From Sinohyriopsis cumingii (Eukaryota; Mollusca; Bivalvia; Unionida; Unionidae), in NCBI GenBank assembly GCA_028554795.2, contig CM068831.1, positions 63,392,982 to 63,456,981 on the forward strand: a stretch of 64,000 nt of DNA, given 5' to 3'. A program made the translations under genes and the position numbers. The notes beneath the pieces were generated by a model that searched no databases, had not been told where the DNA came from, and saw nothing but the letters and a program-made list of their open reading frames with translations. Within the stretch, counting starts at the first letter, position 1. Every line of letters starts with the position of its first letter. Of the stretch, positions 29,410-42,378 are shown piece by piece.

Positions 29410-29655
29410 AGCAGCAGAGAGGGAGCGACCTCAGATTGGTTCGTTTCGTAAATATTCACGCTTGATGAGTTTTCAGTCAGAGAAAAAAAAATGAACTAAC
29501 CCGAAGAGGGACTCTTGGAGACAATCCTCATTGTGGTTAGTTATTTTGATTATTTAAGGTATTTTACGTCATTTTAATCCTTTTTTTTTTTGTAGGAAGG
29601 CTTATTTCGGCATTTTGACCCTTCTAAAAGTGGTCTGTTAACCCTCTCTGCTGCT
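29410..29655. repeat. Terminal repeat module, right end of copy B
   Basis: Opens AGCAGCAGAGAGGGAGCGAC at 29410 and closes TGGTCTGTTAACCCTCTCTG then CTGCT at 29655, so the module is bounded by inverted AGCAGCAGAGAGGG / CCCTCTCTGCTGCT. The last ~165 bp match 8724-8889. The ATPase stop codon lies immediately outside. Confidence 0.85.
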
Positions 29656-30904
29656 ACTAACATTTGCTTTGAAACGCTGATAGTGTTACTGACCCGTTGG
29701 CAAAAGTTGGATTAGAAAATTATAAGTCGGTGACTGAAATGAGTAAGTTTTGTGCATTTTTTTTAATCCTTGTTGCTTTTTTGTTTTCAAAATCGGTAGG
29801 GGAGTACAAACAAATGGGATTATATGAGCATACTGTAGTTATTTTATATGTAAGAAATTTGCCAAAATCTTCAACTTTTTTTGAATATTATTCTTGAAAT
29901 TTGTTAACCAACTTCACTTACAAATGCCTCGTCCCAAAAGAAACCAGAGTATCAGAGGTCAAAGACTCCTATTTGGGTAAAATTAGGAATCCTACCAGTA
30001 AAAGTAGCAGTCCCTTTCTAGAAATAGTGGAATTTTGCAGATTAGAAAAACCAGTGGTTGACATTGAGTTTAATTTTCCACACTTTTTACACCACTGACA
30101 TATAGCTCTTGTTTGTCCATCAAAGTGAGACTCAATTCTATAAATCCAAGGAAAGGTCTTATTCCAAACACTAAGTCAGGCACTTTCTTACACTAGGAGA
30201 CTGTCCCATCCGAAACTTTAGCACTCTTCTGAATCTCATTACAATCTTCATCAATTTGCCGTTTAACCCCAAAATACTTATCCAAATTTGCAAAATTCAT
30301 TTTCTCTAAGTGTCGACATGTCTTCAGTTTCAAGGTAACATGCATTACTTATTTGGCTACACTCAGAAACAAACACAATAATGAAAGCTTAAGTTGTTCA
30401 TTTGATGTACTCTTATATTGACCACATTGTACGTCTCTCTGTCTTTCTGTATCTGAATTCAGTCATTGTAAATATCAGCACATTTTCCCACAGCTAGTCG
30501 AAGTCTTTGAACTTGCTGCCCAACTGTCATTTCATGTTCTTTTGATGTACACTTATAAGGGTGGTTGGCAGAGATCAAGTGTTACATATTTGCCAGAAAC
30601 TGAATATAAGTAAACAACATTTTTTATGCACTGGTTGAGATTATATTTAATGAATATTTATGACACTGGCCTCAAAAAATCATACTTTGACTTAAACATG
30701 ATGAGAAAAACAACATATTGAAAATATTTTGCATGTAACTTGGTGTTCTCTTTATGCATTGGTGTCCTCTTTTTGCACAAATTACAAGTGGATATAGGTA
30801 CAGACAAGCATAATAATACAGAATATTTCATTTCACAGCATTTTCAATTGAACCTTTGTGTGAAACATGACATAAAGGAGTGTCTTGACATATAACGAAC
30901 AATA
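29656..30904. other. Non-coding host DNA
   Basis: No gene or repeat family recognised. Short ORFs in this stretch have no motifs. Confidence 0.55.
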
Positions 30905-31241
30905 TACCGTATATACTCGCGTATATGCCGAATAATTTAGGAAAAAATAAAGGCCTGAAAGAAGGGGGGTCGGCTTATCCGCAGGCCAACGTCTAAATTT
31001 GACAGTTTTTAGGTCTTTTTATTGACTACTGTAATGGCTGTAAATTTTGGGACAAGAAACATTAATTATTCCGTGTCCTAAGACGGAGGCAAATTGAAGA
31101 AATAACTTTCAATAACCCGACATTTATTAAACTGTTATAAAGTACTGTGATTGATTTTATTATTATTTTGCAAGTGTATATTTTCTGATTTCTCCAACAT
31201 GAAATTAAATAAAGGTAAATACAAACTTCTGAACACATTAA

Positions 31242-31841
31242 CCCCTAGCGACGACTTTACGGGGCAGGAGGTAGTAGCCTACTGCCGAGCTCTATAGCGT
31301 CATGGTCATGCAAGATACACTAAAATGGATGGTATTATAGAAAGGTCGACAGATGTAGCTCTACAATGATACCAAATAATCTGGAATATCTAGTTGCATT
31401 ACAAAATACAGATAGAAAAACCTCATTTTTTGGACCCGACTTTTTTTTAACCCAAAATTTGCCTGTGGTCGGAATCTGATTTTGTGTCTGGATTTTAAAC
31501 TTTTTGGTCTCAGCTCTAAGGCAAACCGGTATGAACTGCAAACAGACAGATGAGCCTTTGCAAAAAGTAGGATAAGATGGGCATTTGGAATAAAGAGTGG
31601 TCTCCATACAAAAATAATGGCTCCGTTTAGCAACAATTTTTTTATATAAAAAATCCGACTTTTAATCTTCTGCTCATGCGCGAGTAAAATAGCCAGTGAA
31701 AAACAATGTTTCTAACACCACTAGGCAGTATGTTAGTGAAAGATGACCGGGGATTTGGTGTTTTCGAGTCTGTTCAGAAATAGCTTTCAAAATGTGTTTC
31801 CTACTCGATTTGTACGCAGAAATGACAAAAAGCTCCAGGGG
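31242..31841. mobile_element. piggyBac-type MITE, 600 bp, nested
   Basis: TTAA (31238-31241) then CCCCTAGCGACG; the other end reads, inward, CCCCTGGAGC, followed by TTAA (31842-31845). A TTAA target duplication and CCC-starting ends fit piggyBac. No transposase. It sits inside the Tc1/mariner-type element, so it inserted later. Confidence 0.7.
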
Positions 31842-32914
31842 TTAATGTGATAAGCGATCCTACAAATTGAGGAAATATTTTAAAAAAAGGTATGCACGTT
31901 TAATTGTACAAGGCACATAACCAGCATAATCTACATGTTCAGGAAGAGTGGTGATAAAAAAGGCTAAATTCTCATATAGATCAACATCACTTTTAGTTTT
32001 ATGTTTTGGCTGAATAGACATCATAACCTTCCACACATGGGAAAGCTTGATGTTTCGGCATCTCATATGTTGATAGTCGGCGAATTTGTCTTTCATTTTG
32101 CGACAGCAGTACAGGCCAGTTAATCATTAAAACTATGAAACTGGCTTGTGTTAAGAGGGTATTTTGAGCGGCAACTATACCAATCAATTGATGTGTAATT
32201 GCCTTTTATTCCATAATATTTGCACGATTACCCTAATTTTGTAAAACTGTTTAAGGCATGCCTGTGAACTTTTCAAAAGCCAAGTAGGGAGACAGAATAA
32301 AAAAGAGAGAATGGGACCTAAAACGTGGACATTTTTCGTGGCAGTTTTAAAGCCTTGTTTTCACTAAATATTGATCGATCTTCCTGGCCAAATATGCATG
32401 AAATTTGCAAAAAGGATTCACCCTTTCTCCCATTGGTGTTCCATATTTTCCCCCTAGGTTGTGCCCTATTTTCATATTCTGGTCAGCTGTGGTCAAACTG
32501 CACAATAGCTAAAGTCTTAATAAGCTAGCGTGACTAATTATAAGTTAATCCTTATCGATGCAAATATGTTGTGAAAACGGCTGGCCCTCAGTCGTAATTC
32601 AAAGAAACCATGTCCTACACTATTGTGTGTTAACACGAGCACCAGCAATTGATTGGCAAATAAAGGATTCCCAGTTTTGTTGAACTAAAGGTATCAAAAT
32701 AACCAGCCTCATGGTACTGTACATGTGGCAAATATTTTCCCCTCTTTGTATATCTGACCTTATTCTCTTATTATCAACTCGTAAAACATTTACTATTGTT
32801 TATTACAAAACATGTATTCTGAATTAGTTTTTTTTGATGACACATTTGCTGCGTGGTATGTATTTTCAAGGCTTCTTTTAATTTAACCATGGTACATGTA
32901 ATTAACATTGGTAT

Positions 32915-33020
32915 ATATGGTATAAAAATGGCAGGCGTTCACTCGTGTAAGTTTCTTTCGTGGGAATGGCGTTATAGCATATGAAGTTACATTATTCGTA
33001 GTGATCACTCTTGGGATTGA
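32915..33020 (+). repeat. Dispersed repeat, copy 2 (pair at 22190-22300)
   Basis: GGCAGGCGTTCACTCGTGTA, then AAGTTTCTTTCGTGGGAATG and TGATCACTCTTGGGATT, in the same order and spacing as at 22190-22300. Confidence 0.7.
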
Positions 33021-34061
33021 AATTAATTTTTTGTTCTGGTTTATTTTTAATTTTTGTATTGTAGAATTTTAAAAAATCGTTAATTTACGTGAATAATGTT
33101 TAAACTTAACATTATATTTAGAGAAGAAGTGAATTGTTTCTAGTAATTATTTTGTCACAACAATACTTCACAGATGATACAACAGAACATGTAGGACTTT
33201 TCTTGTTTAGAAGAAATGAAATTCGAAGACATAATGTAATAATCGGGAGTTCTCTGCAAAAATCGGAAGATATGAAATCAAGAGGTAGGTGTGGAGCAAA
33301 CCCAAAAATCTGAGTTTTTTTAATTTTTTTCTTCCTCCTGGCATGAAAGTTTAAGGTCGCTTACATCAAAGCATACTACAACTCAGCTTTTGCGGTATTA
33401 GCATAATTTTTGAAGCATTATTTCTGAAACTTTATTATAGTATTTTGGAAATATCGTTAAAGTTTAGCACAATGGAGCCCATGATTCGACTCCATGGGAT
33501 GTGCTTAATTCAGCGCGCAATCAAACCTACAATGTACATGTGGTGGTGCCATTATATAAATACGCAAGTAGCCTAATTATGAGCGTTGAATTGAACTATA
33601 TTGCCATTCGTTATGTTGTCATCTTGAGATTACATTTTAATGAGTTAGGTATTTACAATTTCAAAGCAAAGTAAAAACATAATTACCGGTACACTGATAT
33701 AAAATGTCCAATGCCATAATGCATAAACAAAAAATAATCAAGCCAAAAGAGAGAGGTAGTGTTACGGCAACTCGCGATTGCTAAATTCTTGTCATCGTTC
33801 AATCAAATTATACACAAATATAAATTATGCAGAAACGAGAAAACAGAAAATTAAATAAATTACTTAAGTATACATGTAAATTTTTTTGTTTAATATAAGT
33901 TTGCCTAAATAAATGCATTTAGAACTTACTTCGTGCATCTTGAGATTTCTCAGAGTTGTGGGTTGGCTTATACGCGGGTCATGCACTTTTTAGTGTTTAT
34001 ACCTTTCAGTTTGGGGGGTCAGCTTATACGCGAATGGGCTTATACATGAGTATATACAGTA

Positions 34062-36107
34062 GTTGGGCACCATTATCTGCAGAACATGTACAAATTTTCC
34101 TACTTAAAAAAAATTATGAAAACATTTCATTATTTAATCTGATCTGTGCTATTTGCTAGTATTCAGTAGTCAGGTGTACATGTGAAAAATCAATATTATA
34201 TGTTAATTAACCAAATTATGTTTAAAACTTACATTTGTTACGCGAATAACTTGGACACCAAATCCCAACTAATATGGCAAATAATATTCAAATAAATTTT
34301 AAAAAAAAAACATTACATGTGATGTTGTAAAATCCATATCTTTGTAAAAAAAAATGTAAGTTGAAGCAAAATAAATAAATGGATAGAGATAATATATGTA
34401 TGTATGTCAAACAGTTCTGCATATAACATGAAAAAACAGAGATAATGACTGTTCATGTCTTAGTTATTAGTGTAACCAAAACGATAATCCAGAAGATGAA
34501 GTCAGAGCAGTATAGTACTTACTGCACTTGGTTAAATTTTGCTGCATTAAGTATAAGTACAGAAGTTATTACTAATTCATAAGTTAAATGCAGCTCTCAT
34601 AATGCAAAAACAGTAATAAGGTATGCGTGAGAAATGTGGCAGCCATGTTTTGGCCAGTTTTACAGATTCAACCAAGCCTACATAAATCTACAGTGAAAGA
34701 ACCTTCCTTCTTCAAAAACACCAATTCTGACATTAAAATAATGTCAACCAATGGTCTAATTTAACTATGTTACCTTTGATTCAGATGAAAATCCTGTTAC
34801 CTCTACAAAATTTGTGCTCCTCTTATCATAGAACACATACAACAACATTTGGAAGTCTGTGGACACAAACAATTTGCAAGTGCTTGTGGTCAGATGGCAA
34901 TATCTGCACATGTTTTAATGATGTAATGTTGTGTCATCTATTCCAGATATGATGTGTAAAGAAGTATTTGAGCACCACAATAAATGGTCCCCATATTAAC
35001 TGAGGGATTCAGCATATAACATTGTGGGTGCAAAATTCAGTACATTGAGTTTAAAAATATGAACTTTTATTATGGGCTGCATCTGTGCAATAAAAACGTT
35101 TTAGGATGCTTTATATCTGTGGGATATTATTTTCCTCCTGGTATCTTTGCTGTAATTATACAGGACAATAAATAGTACTTGGTTTGGTGGACACAACGAG
35201 TTATATGCCTCACTGATATTTCTGGGTCCTACAGTTTGCAAAATTTTAACAGTATGTTTTTCTGGTCTTCGCTTATGTGTTATTTTGTCTTTAATAAGTT
35301 GATAATGATGTATGTTGTTGCTCCTAACTTTGCTAAAATTACATACAGCTGCTTCAAGGAAAGCTTTGACAAAATGGTGTTACGAAAATAGCCCAAATTT
35401 TCTAATTATTTTGCTCTTATCAATGGATGCAAAAAATTTGATAGCTGATTTTGCAATCTGGAAGTATTTCAGTTATTACTGCATTTATGTATCTACATCT
35501 GGCTGATCTGAGATAAACTTTTATCAGAATTGTTTCACTCTAAAGTTAGGCGGTACTAGAGGTACCCATGATCTCGGCCAAGCACAATAACAACATGCAT
35601 ATCTGTGGGTCTTTCAGACACTTAATTCTGTCATTATAAATATCAGCACAGCTAAAATGATCAGTTGATCAACACAGCAGTTGGTGGAAGCGGGACTGGC
35701 AAGTTTTTTAATTTGCCACCTATCTATTGCGTGCATACGAAGGATTCCTGCATAAGTGATTTTATGTATTCCAGATAATAAATTTGCATCCAAATGCACA
35801 TGATTAAGCTTTTCTGAGACCTCTGGTATCACTTTTGCCATGTGGACAATGTATAAAGGATGCTATATGTAAGGCCTGCCAGAAATGGTTTCACTACAGC
35901 TGTGAATATCTGTCCAATGTTGGACCTGTACACTGCAAGAGATGGGACTATCATCTTCATACCTTTTCCCATCTGGATTTTATCTACAGTAGGTACTTTG
36001 AATGTTTTGTTCCAATGTTCATACATGTATGTTTAACTGATTAATGTTTTCAGTTCTAGAAATTATCATTAATAACCAAATAATTAGTTACCTTTCCATT
36101 ATACATG
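34062..36107. other. Mostly non-coding; possible PHD-like fragment at 35835-36044
   Basis: AT-rich with no intact gene. A plus-strand frame (35835-36044) reads PCGQCIKDAICKACQKWFHY then SCEYL, a CxxC...CxxCxKWFHxxC arrangement like the first half of a PHD finger. It may be an old exon or a transposon zinc finger; the second half is not evident. Confidence 0.35.
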
Positions 36108-36109
36108 TA

Positions 36110-37804
36110 CAGTAGCCCCCTTCTTATAAGGCCACCCCTCTTGCAGCAGGAATGTGGCCTTATAATGAGGGTGGCCTTTCTAGAGGGGGATGACCAGTGC
36201 GAATAGTAAATACATATGAAGAAATTCACAAGTAAATTTAATTCTAAAACTTAATATTTTCATTTAAAAATCACATGCTTGTTGTGAAATAAATATAAAA
36301 CAAACTGTTTCATCATTTTCAAAAGAATGTTATGAATAACCATTGATATTGTTTTAAAACTCTCTTTATAATTATGTTACAGATCACATCATCTGTCACC
36401 TTGTTGGTAAAAGTCTAAAAATACAAACCAGTCTTGTCACAATAAAAAATATTCTTGCTGTCATCCCCTGCATAGATCGTTTAGTCTTATCTTCGACAAC
36501 TTCATTATTATCATCAGCTGATTCTCCACTAAAGACAGAACACTTATTATTGTGTCGGACTTGAAATCTGTGCAACCACCCATTACTTGCGGTAAAGCCA
36601 TCATATCCCATTTCAACTGACAAAATTGTTGCTTTTTCTTGGATCATTCGACCGGTGTGTGGAATTTTCTTAGCACGCGCAGTGCAAAACCATTCAAAAA
36701 CCTTGTCATTCAAATCAGGATACAAACATCTCCTGGCTCAAACAATTTTCCTTTCTCCGTCCTTTCCACCTTCCCACTTTTGCAGAATTGTTTCCTTATC
36801 TTTCACGATATTGTTTATCTGAGTCTTTCCGACATCAGTTTTCTGCAAGGATCCTCTACCCCCCCCCCCCCCTTCGCTCAGTTGAATTACTTTAACTTTC
36901 TCTTCTATATTGAGAACTTTTCTTTTCCTCGATGACAAGTTGAAATTAATCTCTTTGCAGTAAGTTAATCAACTTGCCAACTACAGGACTGATAAAACAA
37001 TTTTTTTACGCATTTAATTTAAAATTGCCATGTGTTTTTAAAGGAAGTGATCTTGTCATGTGATTCGTTAGTCATAGTTAATTGTTTTATTGTTTTTATA
37101 CATTTCTTTACACTAAGTGAGAGAAGCCAAAATGGCTTCGTTATGTACTATTAACGTCACACAGATTTGACCTCACGGCCGTTGGATTTGTAATCTTGAC
37201 AATTATTGTCAGTAGTAATAGCCACTAATTATCAAAGTGAACAAGGTCAACATCTTACTAAGGGAAGCCATAAAGGCTATTAAACCATTTTCCTGCTGAC
37301 TTGTGTATTGTACATCGATACTGCCACTTCTCAGCTGTTACTACTGTTCAATAATTGTAACCTCATGATAACACAGCAGTAAGGCTAATCGGATTACATG
37401 TACTTACCCTTTTGCATGGATTAAAATTTGAGTCTTCCTCAGCTTTATGGAATAAATGTGGCTTCTCGTGAGGCGTAAATGATGTAACATTAACCTTAGT
37501 GGTACATGTACTGTAGTCAACACTTCTTTCAGTAACCAAAACCTGACATCGGGAAACAGAAATCGGATTACTTAACACATGTTATTAATAAAATACTGGT
37601 TATGGATACATATTAAAATAAAATGCGGCTGCTTGTGAGGGGTAAATTTTATGTTATTGCACTAATATGCTGGCTGCTGGTCACGTTGACCGGGTGGCCA
37701 TTCGTGAGGGGTACTTTTGAACACAAACTCTCGGTGCCAACGGATTCTGACCGTAAGAATAGGGTGGCCGCTGGTCGGGGAGCCGTTCAAGAGGGGGACT
37801 ACTG
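36110..37804 (-). mobile_element. pogo/Tigger-type DNA transposon, internally deleted
   Basis: Termini CAGTAGCCCCCTTCTTATAA (36110) and, read inward from 37804, CAGTAGTCCCCCTCTTGAAC, flanked by TA (36108-36109 and 37805-37806). CAGTA ends plus a TA duplication are typical of pogo. The transposase remnant is on the minus strand inside. At 1.7 kb it is shorter than an intact element. Confidence 0.85.
36396..36938 (-). pseudogene. pogo transposase N-terminal half (CENP-B-like)
   Basis: Starts at 36938: MSSRKRKVLNIEEKVKVIQL, the CENP-B N-terminal helix-turn-helix, broken by a G-run. A second frame (36725 down) gives LNDKVFEWFCTARAKKIPHT, then MIQEKATILSVEMGY and ASNGWLHRFQVRHNN, the Tc5/CENP-B DNA-binding domain. 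It ends in FIVTRLVCIFRLLPTR, a frame-shifted version of the region holding the first catalytic Asp (DETGLFFRLLPT-type). The rest of the DDE core is missing. Confidence 0.85.
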
Positions 37805-37806
37805 TA

Positions 37807-40800
37807 CTCGTATATTACCATTGTAAATACGGCCCACATTAAAGGAAGTGTCCACCAGTGTTTTCTATGTGTGTTTACTAGCAAGCATATTATTTCCATT
37901 CTCATGTAAGCTTGTTATGCTCTATAAACCTGTTTTAAACACTTGAAATTTTTATTACATTTGTTTTTCTACCCTTCTCCATAACTAAGATTTAATTCCA
38001 AAGTGATATTTCACAAGTTTTCTGTCAGTGTGTATGGTCCAGTAAGCCTTTGACTTGTAAAGGCAGCACTCACCTTGTTTTCAAGTTGACAATCATTTTG
38101 ATTGAACCATAAATTAATTGTTCACTGCCAAGTAGAGTTCTGCAACTTCCTATGCATTTGAACTCCATGTAATAATATTACTAAATTGACAGTGTTCAGT
38201 TCATCATATCTACTTATGAATGAATATATGCTGTATTTATAGCAACTGTCTTACAGATTATTTTTTTTCTTGTACATGCCCATTTGAAACCCTTATATGC
38301 TGGTACTTTCTTGATATGCTAAGGAATCTCGTTCATAAAAATGAAGCAGGTGACAAGGATGAAATAAAATCACATTGATAAAACATCCCAACTGCTAATT
38401 TTATGATGCAAATAAAATATGCGTCTTCATTTATAAACACAGGTATGCAGTACCTGAAATACTGAGTGACATTGTTAGCACCATTAGAATACTGCAGCAG
38501 AAATCCTATCACAGCTGAATTCACACAGAGTATCAGTCAAAGACCATTTTTGATAAATGCATTTTATCATCCCATGGGATTCGAGTCTTGCCTATTGGTA
38601 TGGAAATTGCCTGTTCAGTTCTGTTTAACAAGTGCTTAGTGGAAATGAAGTTCTGGAATGTGAGCTCATGTTAGAACAGTATTCGAGATGATTCTAAATG
38701 CCAATTGTTACACATGCAGAACTGACTACAATCAGTTGTGCCTAGTTTCAACAACTTATGCCAATTCAGTTAAATGTAGTTGCCAATTCAGTTCAAGTTA
38801 GTTGCAGCAGAGGGAACACTCGTCAATATGGTCTATGATGGTGATGATAAATGCTGTCGGGTCACCTGTATAAATAGTTGTACCCAAATATGAATGGAAC
38901 AATTGACAAAAACACACAAGTGTCTTATGATTTTATTGGAACCAGAATTTTACAACCAGGCTTTACTACCACCTCTCATTATGTGGACCCTCAAACACAA
39001 ATGACATAGACTGCTAACCCCTTTGTACCAATACTGAAATGGGGAACGTTTCAACCCACTTCCCATACCAGTTCATCAGTTCAGTCTATAAACATTTTAC
39101 AGCATCTATAACTACTGATGACCCCAACCATTGTTCTTTCTCTCCAAATCACGATGACAGGTGTTCTCCATTTATCTGTGTATTTTCGGAACTCCATGCA
39201 TCATGGTGGGGGTGGAGAGGTTTAAGTAAAAACCTCCACCTTCACCATCACTCCACGCATCCATGTCAACTCGCAGAGAATTGCTCTGCGTACCACTTTC
39301 TTGCAGAGTTGTCGAGGATGACCACCAAGGAGCGGATGTGGCCTCTATTAAATGGGTGTGGTTTACTGTTCATGACCCCAGCATGGAGCAAGCATGCTCT
39401 TTAGAACTTTATGGACAGAGATGTGCCAATTTATTGACATTGTTATCAGATGATAACACATTTCCTAGCTCTAATGAAGACTATGTAATAGATACAATGC
39501 GAAATCAAATTTTAGATAATATTAACATAGTTGCATTACTTCGAAAACTTTACTAATACTACTGTACTTTTTTCGTTTACAAAAGGCTGACTGACAACAG
39601 TTGCAATCAACTTATGCACTTACTTGACGAGACCTTGCTGATGTTCTCTTAAGCAGTGCAAAGTTATCCTACTGTTTATGTATGAAAAGCAATCCTCTGA
39701 GGTGCATACATTTGAATTCCCGATGACAGCCGCTTCTGTTTAAAATAACAAACAAAACAACAAACAGAAAACACTGAATTTATACTTAAATGTGAACCAC
39801 ATGTTTAGTCTTGAAAGTAATGATCCAGTCATGAGACTGAATATACATGTGCGCATCTACAAACTTTAGTTCAATTCTGACTGCATTTATGCTGTGTGGG
39901 ATAGGTCATTTAATTTATTGTTCTTTACGATTGAGGCATTTTTTTAATAATTTTTCATTCATCACACGATAAAATTGCTTCAGATAATATAACCCTTTGG
40001 AAAATTAAATGGTCTCTCCCTAATAAATAATTAGCTTGAGTGGATGTTCTACAGAAATAAAGAAAGTAAACACTTATAATATTAGCTTCAGAAGATGTCA
40101 ATTTTAGCGTGGGGAAGGTGCATTTCTGACACAAAGCCATCTGACTTTGCACATTGTAGTTTAAAGCTAAAATTATGGTTCCGTCATTAACAGCAGAAGT
40201 TTGGTAATTCTTAATTAATCCGACATCAGCGTATTGTTTAAATAAATAACATGGAAAATTGTCCAATCTTGAATGTTCAACAAATTTAAGGCATTCTGCA
40301 TGGTTGTATCCACATGTGTCCTATCATTTGTTCATTCTTGTAAGGAAAAACATGTAATGTTTTTTCTGGTAAGTTAGAATTGTCTGAAATAGTACGGTAG
40401 ACTTTTACATACTTACATGTGTGGAATTCAACACAGAAAAAAAGAATCTGAAAATAAAAGTAATCAAATATTTTTTCCTGGATTGTCTAGAGTCTTTGTG
40501 CCGAAGATCTAAGAACAAATAGTAACATGGAATGAGTAAATAATGTCATAAATATTGCAGCAGATTGGAAACCACAAACTAGCCCAGAGCTGATAGGAAA
40601 ATGTATGTGTTAACCTGCTGTTTTTTTATGCAAGAAGGGCACTTTGTGGCTCTGGAAACTTCAGACTGCAAATTATGTCAACTGTTTAGTGCCAATATAG
40701 TCAAGAGATTAAAAAAAAAAATTTAAAAAAATCCTGAACGAAGAGATTTTCTTTAGGAGCTTCCGTAAAGACAGTAAATGAAAAATGCAAGAGAAAACGA

Positions 40801-42378
40801 GAGAAAATATTCAGCAGATGGGAAATTTTGGCTGCCAGGTAAGGCAAAGAGAATAGCAAAGAAGCCTGGCCAGCAAAATCGAGGCATAAATGAGAGAACA
40901 AAAAGATAAATTGACTTCTAAATACTTCATTGTTTATATTTAGTTAAGGAAAAGGAAAATTATTTTATGTACAGAACAAAATTTTGAAGGAAATTTATTT
41001 CATGTGCAGAATTGAATTCAGCTGTACAGTATTTATAATAAATCATCAACATTTATTTCTGTTTTGTTTTTCTGGAAAGAATAATATTGCATGAGAACAT
41101 AACTACAAATCCACTGGTACTATAAAAACTCACAACCGTAATACACATTAAAACACTTGCATTAAGAAAGAAGTTGATACACATGCATATAAAAATAATG
41201 CCTATGTGTAATGAAATGTATATTGATAAACATAGAGAATATACTAATTATTAACATCTAGAAAAATACCAAAAATAATTCAGCTGCAGGTTTCAGCTAG
41301 ATTTTGTTTGATATAAATATACTTTTAATATTAAAAATGATGTATTTGAGTATAAAGACACACCCATATGGCAGCCCCATTTACATTGCACTTTCATGTT
41401 TTCCACATGCAATGTGTATACATGGCACAGTGTATTATGCTCCTTCATCTTGCTTACTGTTTAGACAACACAGTAATTACAAGTTAGTAGCTCAGTTGAT
41501 TCACAGTGCTGTGATTTATTGCACATAAAAAAGTCATACAAAACGAACATTTTTCGGTATCATATATATTTTTTGTAAAACTGATTGGACCTACACATTG
41601 AATTTGCATTTGCTTGTGTCAGATATATCATATTTGGCTATACCACACCTACCCACTCTGTCAAGTTTTTCATATGACCTATAGCCCTTAACCTTAATGT
41701 CAATGGCTGCTCAATTTTTGAGAAGATCGTCATTGTGATGGTGGTTAATTATAATGCCCTCACCTTGGACACAGAAAAAAATTGAGAATCATTTTACTTA
41801 AGATTTCATGTTTTGAGTTCATTTAAACAGATATCAGTGTTATCTTTCTATTGTTGACTGTACATGTTATCTATATTGTTGACTGTAAGTGTTATCTCTC
41901 TGTTGTTGACTATGAATGATACAAGCATTAAATGTATTAAATTTTGTTTATTATTTTTGGAAATATTGACATTTTTCACAGGCATAAACATCTTTTTATT
42001 ACATCGAACTCTCTACCATTTATTTTATATATTTTAGCATGATGTCATATTTCCCATGCTGGTTTCTTCTGCTAATGTTAACTGGAGTGTTTTCAGGTAG
42101 GTTATTTTAGTGTTATTTGTATCCGCATTTGTTCATTCTGCATGTGTTTATGTACTGCATGAGTGTTGTAAGAGACTAAGGGCCTGACCATTTAATGGAG
42201 AGGACATCTGAGCAAACATGTATTATATACATTATATACTCATTTCTTTTTTCTCTGTTAACTTCACATTGTCAGAATCGTTTAATATTTTGTGATACTG
42301 AACACGTTAATACTGCATGACACATGTGTCAAAAAATAGTATTGTCTGTAAGAAACTACTTTCTGTTGTAAACAAACA
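37807..42378. other. Long non-coding stretch
   Basis: No gene supported. A frame at 39263-39556 (EQACSLELYGQRCANLLTLL) is open but unrecognised. A short three-copy tandem near 41842-41915 repeats GTTATCT..TTGTTGACTG at ~24-27 bp. ACATGT-type motifs are frequent. Confidence 0.5.

Larger units (their letters stand above)
23922..29655 (+). mobile_element. Endogenous Polinton/adintovirus-like element, copy B (replication and packaging module)
   Basis: Seen: a plus-strand polymerase-helicase-HNH gene and packaging ATPase reading toward a terminal repeat that ends at 29655. Divergent minus-strand genes (Cys-rich protein, HNH/NUMOD-like) lie to the left. The terminal repeat is the same family as at 8724-8889. 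The virion genes are missing, so the copy is truncated on its left. A SINE sits inside its HNH gene, showing the element is older than that SINE insertion. Nearly all genes carry frameshifts or nonsense codons. Confidence 0.85.
30907..34059. mobile_element. Tc1/mariner-type non-autonomous element, 3.15 kb
   Basis: Inverted termini: left CCGTATATACTCGCGTATA at 30907; right, read inward, CTGTATATACTCATGTATA from 34059. Both are flanked by TA (30905-30906, 34060-34061). A second inverted block, GGGGGGTCGGCTTAT / CAGCTTATACGCG, lies 60-90 bp inside each end. No transposase frame was found inside, so it is non-autonomous. It carries a nested piggyBac-type MITE (31242-31841) and the dispersed repeat at 32915-33020. 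Confidence 0.8.

Noticed and set aside
38800-38822. GCAGCAGAGGGAACACTCG resembling the virus-like element terminus
   Set aside because: Only about 10 bp match and no continuation of the terminal repeat or element genes nearby; likely chance.
39039-39556. Open frames with Cys/His and a plausible protein-like stretch
   Set aside because: No recognised family, no conserved motif, and two overlapping frames compete; kept only as a note in the non-coding entry.
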